From contig OZ345365.1 in NCBI GenBank assembly GCA_977006965.1, positions 1,612,001 to 1,676,000 of the forward strand: 64,000 nucleotides of DNA, given 5' to 3'. Shown piece after piece: positions 40,600 through 51,661 of the stretch (its first letter is position 1; each line of letters begins with the position of its first letter). This DNA is from Phymatolithon calcareum (taxonomy: Eukaryota; Rhodophyta; Florideophyceae; Hapalidiales). Below the pieces are notes generated by a model that saw only the letters and a list, made by a program, of their open reading frames with translations, was not told the DNA's origin and did no database searches. The translations under genes and the position numbers were made by a program.

Positions 40600-41246
40600 C
40601 ATTTGTCATAGCCGATTCGATATCTTATTTTGGAATATCGTCGAAGAGAGAGGAGTAAGTTCTGGGTGCGTATTGTAGCACTATCTTGCCGACAAGATTG
40701 CTTTAACAGGAAGCAGGCGCATTGGCAGGAGCAACGCAGAAGCCTTCGTGACACCTATGAGAGGATACGTTGCGCGGAGCAAACACCCGAGGAGCGAGCA
40801 CGGCGGCGGAGTGGAGAAGATGTGCAACACCGAGCAAGAAGTCGGTTTCCAGAGAATACCTAAAATACCAGCGGTATGCCGCTGCCGGCAAAGCGTCTAT
40901 AGAGACGATGTCAACGCCCTTAATCAATAGGGACTTACGCGAGTACCGCGCCACGTGCCATGCGCGGTTACGACATGCTATCGGATCAGCTGTCAAACGA
41001 GCTCGGTGCACTGATCACAGAGCTGCAAAATGTGGCACAAAAACACACAATGACGCCTCGCTACCGTGGGTCGTCTACGGCGAACAATACAGGAGTTCTG
41101 CAATTTAGATGGGATATCTGAGATCCTAAGTTTTTCCGCCCGCCCCTCTGGCGGTGCGTTTTCGTAAGCTACACAAAGGTAGGTAACTGAGGAAGCCTTG
41201 CCCATATCTTCGGAAGTCTGTGGGGCTTTTAAATAAACTTTGCTCA
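40600..41246 (+). repeat. Retroposon-like unit with an Arg-rich ORF and the 3' stem-loop module
   Basis: A plus ORF at 40630-40863 (77 aa) is Arg/Glu-rich and helical (AHWQEQRRSLRDTYERIRCAEQ, then PEERARRR). The unit ends CTGAGGAAGCCTTGCCC...CTGTGGGGCTTTTAAATAAA at about 41186-41236. Its last 260 bp are the inverted partner of 35744-36005. The product is not recognised; the layout (short ORF, stem-loop, A-rich end) suggests a retroposed sequence. Confidence 0.45.
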
Positions 41247-41585
41247 AATAAGACTATCTTGCCGACGAGCCTCTTATCATCCATGCGTAAAACATATCAT
41301 AACCATCCCCAGCGACGGTCCTTAATTCATTGTACCACCGGCGAGGAGGGCTTTCTTGCTTCTTTGGCTATCGTTCTTTTGGTCATGACGGCCAGCATCT
41401 TTGATGCGGTACTGTTAAGCTTTTTCACGATTTGATTCGTTAGATTCCAAGATTCACATCGGCTTCGCTTGAGATCGCTTCTTGGCGTTTTCTCCGCTTA
41501 CAGCTCTCCTAAGAGGAGAGGACGTCCGCAACGACCGGGCGGCTCCATGATCCTTCGAATTGAATGACCATGAATGCAAGATCTA
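41247..41585. other. Intergenic, no gene seen
   Basis: 339 bp without a supported ORF or repeat partner between the 3' module and transposon P2. Confidence 0.4.
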
Positions 41586-43239
41586 GTGTCTTTTTTACGG
41601 AAAATTTCCCTCAATTGAGGGAAGAGATTCATTTAATTTTTTGCTCATGAAAGTTGCTCGCTATCAAGCGCATCAACAGTGCCAAGCTCATAGATGTCTT
41701 CAGAATGCTTATTGAAGCAGTTCCTAACAGTAGAAATATCGCAAATGTATATTTTGGCACTATCAAGCGTATTACATTGTGAGAACACAATGGTCGATGT
41801 CTTGCATTTTCAAACTCTGCAGTTGTTTTGCACAACAAAAGTAGTCATCATGACCTCTACAATCATGCTTTTACTTTTCTTAGGGTTAACGTGGCGTCCG
41901 ACACTCCTCTCGAATGCAAATGTACGCTCTGGCGCGACTGAACGTCGACTAGTAATGCGCGTGTCAAATGCATTCGATGAGTTGCTCGCGCGGCACTTCA
42001 CAGAACCTTCTCTGCGTCATGTGCTGCTGACATTCTGCAGCCATCTAACAACCTATAAAATCTCCAGAAGAGTTAGATGGCCCCTATGAACTATATATAG
42101 GCCCACTTGTTGAATCTCTGCAGAGCCAGCACTCACCAAGTATGAATCCACACATGCAATGCGCCTTGTACCGGCATACGCGTCCATAAGACAGCACAGA
42201 ACTGACATTCCGTGGGCCATATCGCCTTCAAATCTCTTTGACACAGTGTGCTTTCTGTGGTCATTCGTCGGATCGACATAATCGGCCACCGGCATCCCTG
42301 CTTTGGAAGAAGAAAGGCCAGGGAAATACTTCTTCGGCCTGGCAGACTTCCAGAAAGCGTTCTTAGCGCCGAACTCAACTCTTGCCATGAGGACGAGTAT
42401 TTCGAAAAACTTAATAGGCTCTGTCACTGCAGTCTCTTTTCGCCCCTTTCTTCTCAGCTTAGCGGAAGTCCAAGCAGCAAGTTTTCGCAGGTAACTTGGG
42501 AAACTTCTTCACCACGCAACCGTACTTCGAATGAAGTCTAATACCAAAAATCTCGAATAAGAAGTCTCTGTTTAGAGTGCGAAGTTTCCACAACTGAAAG
42601 TAAAATGGTCTCTAAAACGGACATAGAACTTTCTCTTGTACCTTGGGACCTAGTGAGCGCACGTATTCGGCTTGCGGTCGGGCGTGATGACATCAAGTTC
42701 ATCAATGTTTGGTCTTAAGGGCCCTGTAAGACTTAGGCGAGAGTGCTCGGAAGAGGGCCTTTAGAGCTTCTGAAGGTTGCATTGAAGCTCGTATGCGCTT
42801 CTGAGGAGCATGTGATGTCGACTGTAGACGATAAACAGGCATTTCGCGATGAAGATTGACAAGAATGAGCACTGTAAGCAGGCCTGGGTGGTACCGCGCT
42901 TTGCCGGTGTTGGCTCGGTTCAAGCTGCTCAGCGTCTGTAATGTCATCGTCAGCGTTCTCTGCCTTGACCTTTCCAATGTGGACTGTCTTAATCTTAGTC
43001 TTCTTCAATGGATGACGAATCAGAATCCATTTCACGTGATGTGACATGCTCGCTCGACCATTGATTTTTCCCCGAGTACATTCTGAACCATACTACTCAC
43101 TTTTTTTGACTTCTAAATGGCTCCATATAGTCTGGAGAACTCTGCAAGACCGCTTACGGATGCTGCCTTGGTGTGTACTGATGTACCGACCGCGCGCGGC
43201 CGGTGTTTGTCTCCCGGAATGGGTTCGTAAAATAGACAC
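41586..43239 (-). mobile_element. P2: P-family transposon, minus orientation, with internal deletion
   Basis: Ends: TA then GTGTCTTTTTTACGG...CCCTCAATTGAGGG at 41584-41623, and GGGTTCGTAAAATAGACAC before TA at 43240-43241. It mirrors P3 with no indels between ORFs (coordinates sum to 86670) from about 41629 to 43214, but has lost ~240 bp near its 5' end, where GGAATGG jumps to GGTTCGT. Coding blocks TEPIKFFEILVLMARVEFGA, GMSVLCCLMDAYAGTRRIAC and VKWILIRHPLKK are identical to those in P3, with the same stops. Confidence 0.8.
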
Positions 43240-43241
43240 TA

Positions 43242-45107
43242 CTGTCTATGAGCCGAACCCCATCAATTGAGGGCCAATTTGAATGCTCGAAAAAATCCAT
43301 AAAGCAAATTCGAAACAGATCGCTCACGCCATATTCGTAAAGCCTGGCTTATATTCTGCGCGAGGAGTATTCACACTACTACCTTAAATTCGCTTCGTTC
43401 GGCTCTGGCAACGAAAATATGTTGGTCGCTCAGAAGTACCAGACCTTCCATTCCAAGAGACAAACACCGGCCGCGCGCGGTCGGTACATCAGTACACACC
43501 AAGGCAGCATCCGTAAGCGGTCTTGCAGAGTTCTCCAGACTATACGGAGCCATTTAGAAGTCAAAAAAAGTGAGTAGTATGGTTCAGAATGTACTCGGGG
43601 AAAAATCAATGGTCGAGCGAGCATGTCACATCACGTGAAATGGATTCTGATTCGTCATCCATTGAAGAAGACTAAGATTAAGACAGTCCACATTGGAAAG
43701 GTCAAGGCAGAGAACGCTGACGATGACATTACAGACGCTGAGCAGCTTGAACCGAGCCAACACCGGCAAAGCGCGGTACCACCCAGGCCTGCTTACAGTG
43801 CTCATTCTTGTCAATCTTCATCGCGAAATGCCTGTTTATCGTCTACAGTCGACATCACATGCTCCTCAGAAGCGCATACGAGCTTCAATGCAACCTTCAG
43901 AAGCTCTAAAGGCCCTCTTCCGAGCACTCTCGCCTAAGTCTTACAGGGCCCTTAAGACCAAACATTGATGAACTTGATGTCATCACGCCCGACCGCAAGC
44001 CGAATACGTGCGCTCACTAGGTCCCAAGGTACAAGAGAAAGTTCTATGTCCGTTTTAGAGACCATTTTACTTTCAGTTGTGGAAACTTCGCACTCTAAAC
44101 AGAGACTTCTTATTCGAGATTTGTGGTATTAGACTTCATTCGAAGTACGGTTGCGTGGTGAAGAAGTTTCCCAAGTTACCTGCGAAAACTTGCTGCTTGG
44201 ACTTCCGCTAAGCTGAGAAGAAAGGGGCGAAAAGAGACTGCAGTGACAGAGCCTATTAAGTTTTTCGAAATACTCGTCCTCATGGCAAGAGTTGAGTTCG
44301 GCGCTAAGAACGCTTTCTGGAAGTCTGCCAGGCCGAAGAAGTATTTCCCTGGCCTTTCTTCTTCCAAAGCAGGGATGCCGGTGGCCGATTATGTCGATCC
44401 GACGAATGACCACAGAAAGCACACTGTGTCAAAGAGATTTGAAGGCGATATGGCCCACGGAATGTCAGTTCTGTGCTGTCTTATGGACGCGTATGCCGGT
44501 ACAAGGCGCATTGCATGTGTGGATTCATACTTGGTGAGTGCTGGCTCTGCAGAGATTCAACAAGTGGGCCTATATATAGTTCATAGGGGCCATCTAACTC
44601 TTCTGGAGATTTTATAGGTTGTTAGATGGCTGCAGAATGTCAGCAGCACATGACGCAGAGAAGGTTCTGTGAAGTGCCGCGCGAGCAACTCATCGAATGC
44701 ATTTGACACGCGCATTACTAGTCGACGTTCAGTCGCGCCAGAGCGTACATTTGCATTCGAGAGGAGTGTCGGACGCCACGTTAACCCTAAGAAAAGTAAA
44801 AGCATGATTGTAGAGGTCATGATGACTACTTTTGTTGTGCAAAACAACTGCAGAGTTTGAAAATGCAAGACATCGACCATTGTGTTCTCACAATGTAATA
44901 CGCTTGATAGTGCCAAAATATACATTTGCGATATTTCTACTGTTAGGAACTGCTTCAATAAGCATTCTGAAGACATCTATGAGCTTGGCACTGTTGATGC
45001 GCTTGATAGCGAGCAACTTTCATGAGCAAAAAATTAAATAATTCTCGTTTCCTCAATTGAGGGAAAAGTGCCCCTCAATTGAGGGTAAATTTCCGGCACA
45101 TAGACAC
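43242..45107 (+). mobile_element. P3: P-family transposon, plus orientation, head-to-head with P2
   Basis: Starts CTGTCTATGAGCCGAACCCC just after the TA shared with P2 and ends CCGGCACATAGACAC before TA (45108-45109). Inside: ORF 43623-43937 (VKWILIRHPLKK, then an acidic DDDITDAEQLEPSQ stretch), ORF 44243-44617 (PIKFFEILVLMARVEFGAKNAF...) and, in the same frame as the latter, ORF 44669-44860 with stops between. No full-length transposase survives. The right end carries the CCTCAATTGAGG palindrome twice in tandem. Confidence 0.8.
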
Positions 45108-45374
45108 TAGAGAAAGGCATTTTCCACGGAAAATATATCCTCCAGGTGCTTTTCTATAGAGTACATAATACTGTTTGTTTATGTACACGCGAGAAAACAC
45201 GAGCTGCTTTCACGTAACTGACGTAGGAATATGTGAACTTGGACCGATAAATATGTAATAGTTCACCTGAAGTTGAGCTTTTTCAGCGCTCATATCACTT
45301 TCATTCAAACTGAGTTCTATTGGTCGGATGATCTCGCCAACCGGTCAATCTTCAACTTATAAAACCTGATGCGG

Positions 45375-46223
45375 GAGGTTGCGGGAAACTTCGAATTTAG
45401 TGCGTTTTGACACTATCTTTGCATTTTAACACTGTTAAATATTTGCCACTAAATATGCATTAAATTGAAGGCAGGACATTTTAAAAACCTAAAGAAATTT
45501 AGGCCATTACCATATTGATGCATACATTTGAAAGACCATATATTTGTCATATATTTGAAAAATTCGAATTTATTCGAATATATTCGTATGACAAATATTC
45601 TACGATGCTCACTTCTCTATATGCCATATTTTGCCTTCATCTATACAAAATGCCAACTCATTTAAAACAACCCAAGCGAGGCGTAGAAATAGAATGATCT
45701 CAAGCAAAGAATATGGTGTAGTTCGTGATTTCTTGCAAACTGGAGAGACAACAGATTTCATATTTATGGCGAAATTGGCGAATATTCGAGAACTTGAGTG
45801 TCGTTCAGAACGAAGTAACTGAACACTGAAAATGAAATAACATTTAGCGCCATATTTCTGTTTTTCACGATTTAATGGCGGCATATTTCTTGTTCCATTA
45901 AGTAAATTGCATAGCCCTCTTCAAGCAATTCGGTCGAACTTGAACGCTTGCAACTTGGTGGAGGAATATTCGCCACTTTAATATCTCGCATAATGCATAT
46001 ATATATGGTTTTCTTTAAAAACGAATATATTCGAGTTTTTTCGAATATATGACAAATATATGTTCTTTCATTGTATGCATCTATATGGTAATGGCCAAAA
46101 TTTCTTTAGGTTTTTAAAATGTCGTGCCTTCAATTTAATGCATATTTAGTGGCAAATATTTAACAGTGTTAAAATGCAAAGATTGTGTCAAAACGCACTA
46201 AATTCGAAGTTTCCCGCATCCTC
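45375..46223. mobile_element. 849-bp MITE with ~200-bp terminal inverted repeats
   Basis: GAGGTTGCGGGAAACTTCG at the left and the complement of GAGGATGCGGGAAACTTCG at the right continue as a near-perfect inverted repeat for about 200 bp. Flanking CGG triplets (45372-45374, 46224-46226) and the empty site GATGCGGAAAAATAAG near 49054 in H2 indicate a 3-bp target duplication. The interior is AT-rich with GAATATATTCG words. A 63-aa ORF inside is unlikely to be real. The 3-bp target fits PIF/Harbinger or CACTA derivatives. Confidence 0.8.
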
Positions 46224-46486
46224 CGGGAAAAATAAGTTGAAATCTTAAATTCGATTGTTTATTTTGTTGTGATGAAGATTTTATAAGTTGTAAAACGCTA
46301 CATTATTCCTCGGAGACGAGAAAAATATAAGTTAGATTTTACAAAGAATTTGAGAAGGGGAAGTGGAAAAAAAGGTTTTCCCCCTTAATTTTTGTTCGAG
46401 GAAATTCGCGAAATGGCCACCATAAGTGGTTAAAATACGCTAAACATCCACCGCTAGCCAATACTACTACCCACCCATTACAAAAT

Positions 46487-47638
46487 GAGGAAATTCGCTA
46501 AATGGCGACCAAAAGTGGTCAAAGTACGCTAAAAATACACCCAAGCCAAAACTACTACTCATCTTTTACGTGGAGCGCTGACAGTTGCGTTTTTTGGAGT
46601 GAAAAGGGAAGTGGCTGCTACTTCCTCTTGATCCAAGTTTTGTGCACATCTAAGAATTCGTCTGACAAGCCCAACGCACAACGCTCCCGCACTACTCACT
46701 CTGAAATCATGAACAAGAAGGAGCTCGTGCTACAGGTGGGCGACTACGTTGGATCAAGCTTCGACGATGTTGTTAACGTCGTGATCTCCCTGTCAATCGG
46801 GAAGGCACATCTTGTGGAGAGCGCAGCAAGCAGCGTCTGACATTTATCTGTAGCCAGCGCACAGCTTGCACCTTCCGCGTGAACGTCAGCGCACTGCCGA
46901 GCGTTGGCGGTTTTAGGATCACCAAGTCAATCGGACACAGCTGTGCTGGAGGCCCCTCCAGGGAGCGCCAGTTCAAGACTGAGATACTCGCGCGGCGGCC
47001 GCCGGTGCTGACTGAATTTGTTGCCACAAGAGGCCGAGTCAGTGGAAACGCCGCACAGCTGACGGAAATGGTCCGTGTTAAAGCGCACATAGGCGCACAC
47101 CATAGTGGCTTCCAAGCTGGGCTCGGATATCCACCACCTGGCACATATCAGAGTACTTCGCTCGTACCTGGCCGCAGTTCGGCAGCGCGATCCCAGCGGA
47201 GTGTACACGCTCACCACAAATCCTCTTTCTGGGACGATACGGCAGCAGCTTAACAGCATATCTGTTGCCCAAAGGGCGCGATGGACACCTGGGAGGCCCA
47301 CAACGGTTTCATCAGTGTTGACGCGGCCCACCTGACCTCCGTGACGCAGGGACAGCTTTTAACCCTATCGACTTAAGACAGGCGACATCTTTGGCCTTCA
47401 GCATGGCACAGGGAGAGAGTTCACTCAGCTGGAAGAGCGTCCTCTCCAGCTGTATTGCATGTAAATTTCACTGTCGCATAGAGTGCTCTGAGAAACGGAT
47501 GAGTAGTAGGTTTCGGTTAGCGTGAGTATGATAGTGAGTATGATAGTATATTTTGTAATGGGTGGGTAGTAGTATTGGCTAGCGGTGGATGTTTAGTGTA
47601 CTTTGACCACTTATGGTGGCCATTTAGTGAATTTCCTC
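46487..47638 (+). mobile_element. Inner MULE, 1152 bp, inserted into the outer MULE in opposite orientation
   Basis: GAGGAAATTCGCTAAATGG ... complement, flanked by ATTACAAAAT at 46477-46486 and 47639-47648. From about 46500 to 48684 the two elements form an almost perfect palindrome (mirrored coordinates sum to 95186), one visible difference being Lys against Asn in the leading ORF. At its 3' end it carries the same subterminal word that was its own target, ATTTTGTAATGGG. Confidence 0.88.
46709..47460 (+). pseudogene. MULE transposase remnant (zinc-binding domain and start of DDE core)
   Basis: From the ATG at 46709 (MNKKELVLQVGDYVGSSFDD) shifted frames read KQRLTFICSQRTACTFRVNV...HSC, a FAR1/MuDR-type C-x6-C...H-x-C zinc-binding domain. 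They go on to VLRSYLAAVRQRDPSGVYTL and GFISVDAAHLTSVTQGQLLTL...RQATSLAFSMAQGESSLSWKSVL, which fits the first-Asp region of the MULE catalytic core (the usual vDgThl...G.LL...A....lplAf...E...sW). A 10-base deletion (against 53429-54404) follows LLTLST. The second Asp, the Glu and the SWIM domain are absent, so this is a non-autonomous derivative. A mirror copy lies in the outer element. Confidence 0.8.
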
Positions 47639-49280
47639 ATTACAAAATATACTGTCATACTCACGCTAGCCGAAACCTACTATTCATCCGTTTCTCAGAG
47701 CACTCTATGCGACAGTGAAATTTACATGCAATACAGCTGGAGAGGACGCTCTTCCAGCTGAGTGAACTCTCTCCCTGTGCCATGCTGAAGGCCAAAGATG
47801 TCGCCTGTCTTAAGTCGATAGGGTTAAAAGCTGTCCCTGCGTCACGGAGGTCAGGTGGGCCGCGTCAACACTGATGAAACCGTTGTGGGCCTCCCAGGTG
47901 TCCATCGCGCCCTTTGGGCAACAGATATGCTGTTAAGCTGCTGCCGTATCGTCCCAGAAAGAGGATTTGTGGTGAGCGTGTACACTCCGCTGGGATCGCG
48001 CTGCCGAACTGCGGCCAGGTACGAGCGAAGTACTCTGATATGTGCCAGGTGGTGGATATCCGAGCCCAGCTTGGAAGCCACTATGGTGTGCGCCTATGTG
48101 CGCTTTAACACGGACCATTTCCGTCAGCTGTGCGGCGTTTCCACTGACTCGGCCTCTTGTGGCAACAAATTCAGTCAGCACCGGCGGCCGCCGCGCGAGT
48201 ATCTCAGTCTTGAACTGGCGCTCCCTGGAGGGGCCTCCAGCACAGCTGTGTCCGATTGACTTGGTGATCCTAAAACCGCCAACGCTCGGCAGTGCGCTGA
48301 CGTTCACGCGGAAGGTGCAAGCTGTGCGCTGGCTACAGATAAATGTCAGACGCTGCTTGCTGCGCTCTCCACAAGATGTGCCTTCCCGATTGACAGGGAG
48401 ATCACGACGTTAACAACATCGTCGAAGCTTGATCCAACGTAGTCGCCCACCTGTAGCACGAGCTCCTTCTTGTTCATGATTTCAGAGTGAGTAGTGCGGG
48501 AGCGTTGTGCGTTGGGCTTGTCAGACGAATTCTTAGATGTGCACAAAACTTGGATCAAGAGGAAGTAGCAGCCACTTCCCTTTTCACTCCAAAAAACGCA
48601 ACTGTCAGCGCTCCACGTAAAAGATGAGTAGTAGTTTTGGCTTGGGTGGATGTTTAGCGTACTTTGACCACTTTTGGTCGCCATTTAGCGAATTTCCTTA
48701 TTTTCGTTCAGAGATAAGAACAAAATAAATTGGTTTTTTCTAATATTTTAAAACGGGAATAATAAACGACAACAGTTTGGGCGTGGACCGCATTATCATG
48801 ATTTCGGTTCGTAGTGGTCCATTGAAAGAGTCATTTTTGTACTTTGTGTAGGAGTTTTCCATTGGCGAAAAACTTGTACGTCTCAAAACGGCGTGTTTTC
48901 TAGTGTCTACAAAAGCAAGTCGTATGTAAATATTCAATAGTTCATCGGAAGTTCAGCATTTTCAGCGCTCATATCACTTTCATTCAAACTGAGTTCTATT
49001 GGCCAGATGATCTTCCCAACTCCGTCAACCTTGAACTTATAAACCTGATGCGGAAAAATAAGATGGAAGCTTAAATTCGATTGTTTATTTTTATGTGATG
49101 AGGATTTTGTTAGTTGTAAATCAGTACATTATTCCTCGAAGAGGAGAAATATAATTTGGATTCTCTATAGAACTTGAGAAGGGCAGATGGATGGATTTCT
49201 GTTTTATTGAAGCTCCCTTAGTCAATTATCATTGCACCTGAGAGACTTTTCGTTGCGCTACAATCCTTCGCTTACGTTTT

Positions 49281-49646
49281 CATGAATTTGAGAAGGGAAG
49301 AGGAAAAATAAGCTTTTTCTCACTTAATTTTTGTTCAGAGATAAGAACAAAATAAGTTATTTTTTCTAATAATTTGAAAACGTGAACACTATAGTCTGGC
49401 CGTGGACCCTTTTATCATCGATTCGGTTCGTAGTGGTCCCGTGAAAGAGTGATTTTTGTACTTTGTGTGGGAGCTTCCATCGGCGACAAACTTGTACTTC
49501 TCGAAACGGCGTGTTTTCTCGCGTCTATAGAAACAAGTCGTATGTGTAGGGGGATATATGTTGATTCCCGAGTAAGTCATTAGCATTCATAGTCTGTTTC
49601 TTGGTCCATCTTCATAGACCTTAGTGTACGTTGCAACACGATAAGC
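49281..49646. other. Partial H repeat, no gene
   Basis: Contains H3 up to about 49560 and then unremarkable sequence. ORF 49389-49586 is the H-repeat frame and is not supported as a gene. Confidence 0.4.
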
Positions 49647-50090
49647 TCAACCACAGCACCAGTCCCAAAGTACTTCGCCAGAATGGATTTTCTCCACAAA
49701 GGAAATCTGTTGAAAATGACTCTCAGGCATCTCAGCCGCGCAGTTCTGTCCCTCATATATATATAGCACTCCTGGTAGGTCGTTCGGTACGCCGATCGGT
49801 ATTTTAACTGTCCGGCTCTCTTCTTCCAACGACCAGACTTTGACTGTTGCTTGTAGGCGTCGCTTTTTTGACACCATACCTTCTTCCGTTTGTTTCAGAG
49901 CTTCTTTAAGGTGTTCCTCTTCCCCGAGGTATCCAATGTCCTTTGATACGTCTTCCAGATCATCTTCTCTTCAATGGTATTCTTCTGAAAGCTTCAGGAA
50001 CTTCCTCCGTCTTACCAAGCTTAAAGAGAAACTTTCAGCCTGGTGCATTCTCCTCACCTGCGGGCTGGCGAGACGGCAGAGCACTCGCAT
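49647..50090 (-). pseudogene. Coiled-coil family member with one in-frame TGA
   Basis: From ATG at 50090 the frame reads MRVLCRLASPQV...HQAESFSL...RRRKFL, has a TGA at 49971-49973, and goes on DDLEDVSKDIGYL...EEHLKEALKQTEE...VSKKRRLQATVKVW to a stop at 49647. It aligns with the intact ORF 62215-62571 (RVLCRLESTEV...HQAERFAL...KRKTYL..., EDMAEVSKDINHLRNKEHLRKALKQAEE..VSKKQRLEDATQLW). The C-terminal 60 residues (VKIPIGVPNDLPGVLYIYEG...) are extra here. The function is unknown; a long helical coiled coil is predicted by eye. Confidence 0.6.
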
Positions 50091-50373
50091 CCTCTAGACC
50101 AACCTGTTTTGATAACTGGTAAAAATGATGAGCACTATTTGAGAAAATAAAACAATCTTACACTTTGAGAGAAGGATTTTGAAAAGCCATCTCTCTAGCT
50201 TGCAGTCGTCATGGACCCAAAATAGTTGATATGCAGTTGATATATCAACGAAAATTGTAATATCAATACTTTGTCATTTCGCACTAAGAGCAAGTCTACC
50301 GGCGTGGTCAAATCGTAAAAACAATTGGAAGCAGCTCTGGTGGCATCTCTATCGGTCGACAAAATGCCAAACA

Positions 50374-50442
50374 AATTGCCAAATGGCTAAACAAAATTCT
50401 ATTTTCTCGCAGAATAGCATTTTGTTTAGCCATTTGGCAATT
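50374..50442. other. 24-bp perfect hairpin inside the Harbinger element
   Basis: AATTGCCAAATGGCTAAACA... at 50374-50397 is complementary base for base to 50419-50442, with a 21-nt loop. A half-copy TGCCAAACAAATTGCC precedes it. It may be a transposase-binding subterminal repeat or a small MITE nested in the element. Confidence 0.7.
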
Positions 50443-50776
50443 GACTACGTATGGCACGGGACAGTTGTGTCCACACCCGAGGCCCGATGACAGACGTAAA
50501 AAAACGGGCCAGAATGATTAGAGTTTCCAGTGGTGCTACTGTACATATCACGGCCAGAACGGAATCTCAAAACAATCCGCGTCATGCCGTAATGCAGGGA
50601 AATCGACCGACTTCTCGTAGGAAATAATGAAGAATCATGCGGAACGATTTGGCGCGCCAGCGAACCTTAAGGAAACATTTCGCGCGAAAGTCAATTGCAG
50701 TGGACTATTTGAGCGCGCGCTCGTATCCGACTCCATCTCCGGATCCGAGCAGCCAAATCAAACCGATTCGAGCACA

Positions 50777-51592
50777 ATGGGCGGGCGCGGCGCCTCCTTC
50801 ACATCGGACGAAGACACCGCTCTGGCACGGTGCTGGTTGGCCGTGTCAGGCGACCACGACGAACAAAACGCCCAAACGTTCTGGGCGAATGTGAGCGCAG
50901 CGTTTAGACTACAGGCGGAGGCAAGCGGACGAGCGCGGTCACCTGGAAGCTTGCAGTCGCGTTGGGCAAATCTGCAGAAGCTCGTCCAAACGTACTTGGC
51001 TGCCGAGAGGCTGTATCTGTCGCAGCCCATGTCAGGCGAGTCGAATGATGATACCAAGGCGAACATCATGCGTTTGTACCAAAGCCGGAACAAGAAAGTT
51101 GACAAAAATGGGGAGCCCCAGGACGGACCTGCAATGAAATCGATGGGTGCTGTATCGATACTACGTCTTTGCCCGAAGTTCAGTGGGGGGTCCAGTGCAT
51201 CAAGAGGTGGAGCAAGTCATACAATTGATGAGAATTATGACGCTTCTGTGTCACTTTCACAGAAATCTGCTAATCTTCCACCCTCACCGCGACTGTGCAG
51301 GGATGACGCGATGGCGTTTGGTACACAGAGTGGATCTCGAAACTCGTCGCTGACGTCCGGAATTCCTATAAGATCTATAAGCAAAGCAAGGCCATTGGGC
51401 ATTTAAAAGTCGAAAAAGCTGGACCGCGCGGCACGGCAAACGCCGCACTCGGCGCTGGCCGCGTTGGCGGCGGCAGTGAAGGAGACTGGAGAGAAAAAGG
51501 CGAGGGTGAAGAAGGAGGAGCTTCGTTTCAATTACATAAACGTCCTCCCTGACGGCGAAGTGAAAACGAAGATGCTCCTCGACATGCTATAG
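50777..51592 (+). pseudogene. Harbinger accessory protein (Myb/SANT-like), premature stop
   Basis: The best start is ATG at 50777 (MGGRGASFTSDEDTALARCW), matching accessory proteins that begin their SANT/trihelix domain F(T/S)xxED..L...W. Residues ~10-85 contain three Trp-rich helices (FWANVSAAF..., GSLQSRWANLQKLV). Then follow the linker and ILRLCPKF, also typical. A TAA at 51404-51406 ends the open frame, but the same frame continues KSKKLDRAARQ...EELRFNYINVL and closes at 51590-51592, giving 271 codons. Accessory proteins bind DNA ends and help bring the transposase to the nucleus, so the stop probably cripples autonomy. Confidence 0.75.
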
Positions 51593-51661
51593 TCCGATTC
51601 CCTAGCTGTGAGTTCGAAGAAAAGTGAGGGGGAGCAGACTAGCGATGTCGACCCTCGTCTC

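Larger units (their letters stand above)
46398..48699 (-). mobile_element. Outer MULE, disrupted by insertion of a second MULE
   Basis: Ends GAGGAAATTCGCGAAATGG and complement. Flanking 10-mers ATTTTTGTTC (46388-46397) and ATTTTCGTTC (48700-48709) differ at one base, a target duplication of Mutator type. It is oriented with its 5' end at the right. Its transposase remnant on the minus strand (about 47740-48477) has the same blocks as the inner element. The inner MULE landed in its 3' subterminal region, duplicating ATTACAAAAT. Confidence 0.85.
45115..49560. repeat. Tandem ~530-bp H repeats hosting nested insertions
   Basis: The unit runs AGAGATAAGAACAAAATAA ... TTCGGTTCGTAGTGGTCC ... TCATATCACTTTCATTCAAA ... 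CCTGATGCGG ... CATTATTCCTCG ... CACTTAATTTTTGTTC, then begins again. H1 (45115-48709) is split by a MITE and by a nested MULE pair, H2 (48710-49330) by a 90-bp repeat fragment (49184-49280), and H3 (from 49333) is cut short near 49560. Small minus ORFs (48740-48937, 49389-49586) recur in H2 and H3 with similar sequence. No known function. Confidence 0.65.

Noticed and set aside
41694-44976. Identical ORF sets at 41.6-43.3 and 43.4-45.0 kb
   Set aside because: They come from the inverted P2/P3 pair; most are antisense shadows of the broken transposon gene.
45500-46100. AT-rich GAATATATTCG cluster as a replication origin
   Set aside because: It lies inside a MITE with exact ends and a target duplication, which explains it.
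46927-48259. Pairs of identical ORFs on both strands at 46.5-48.7 kb, suggesting many small genes
   Set aside because: They are the two arms of the MULE palindrome read in various frames; only the transposase remnant is meaningful.
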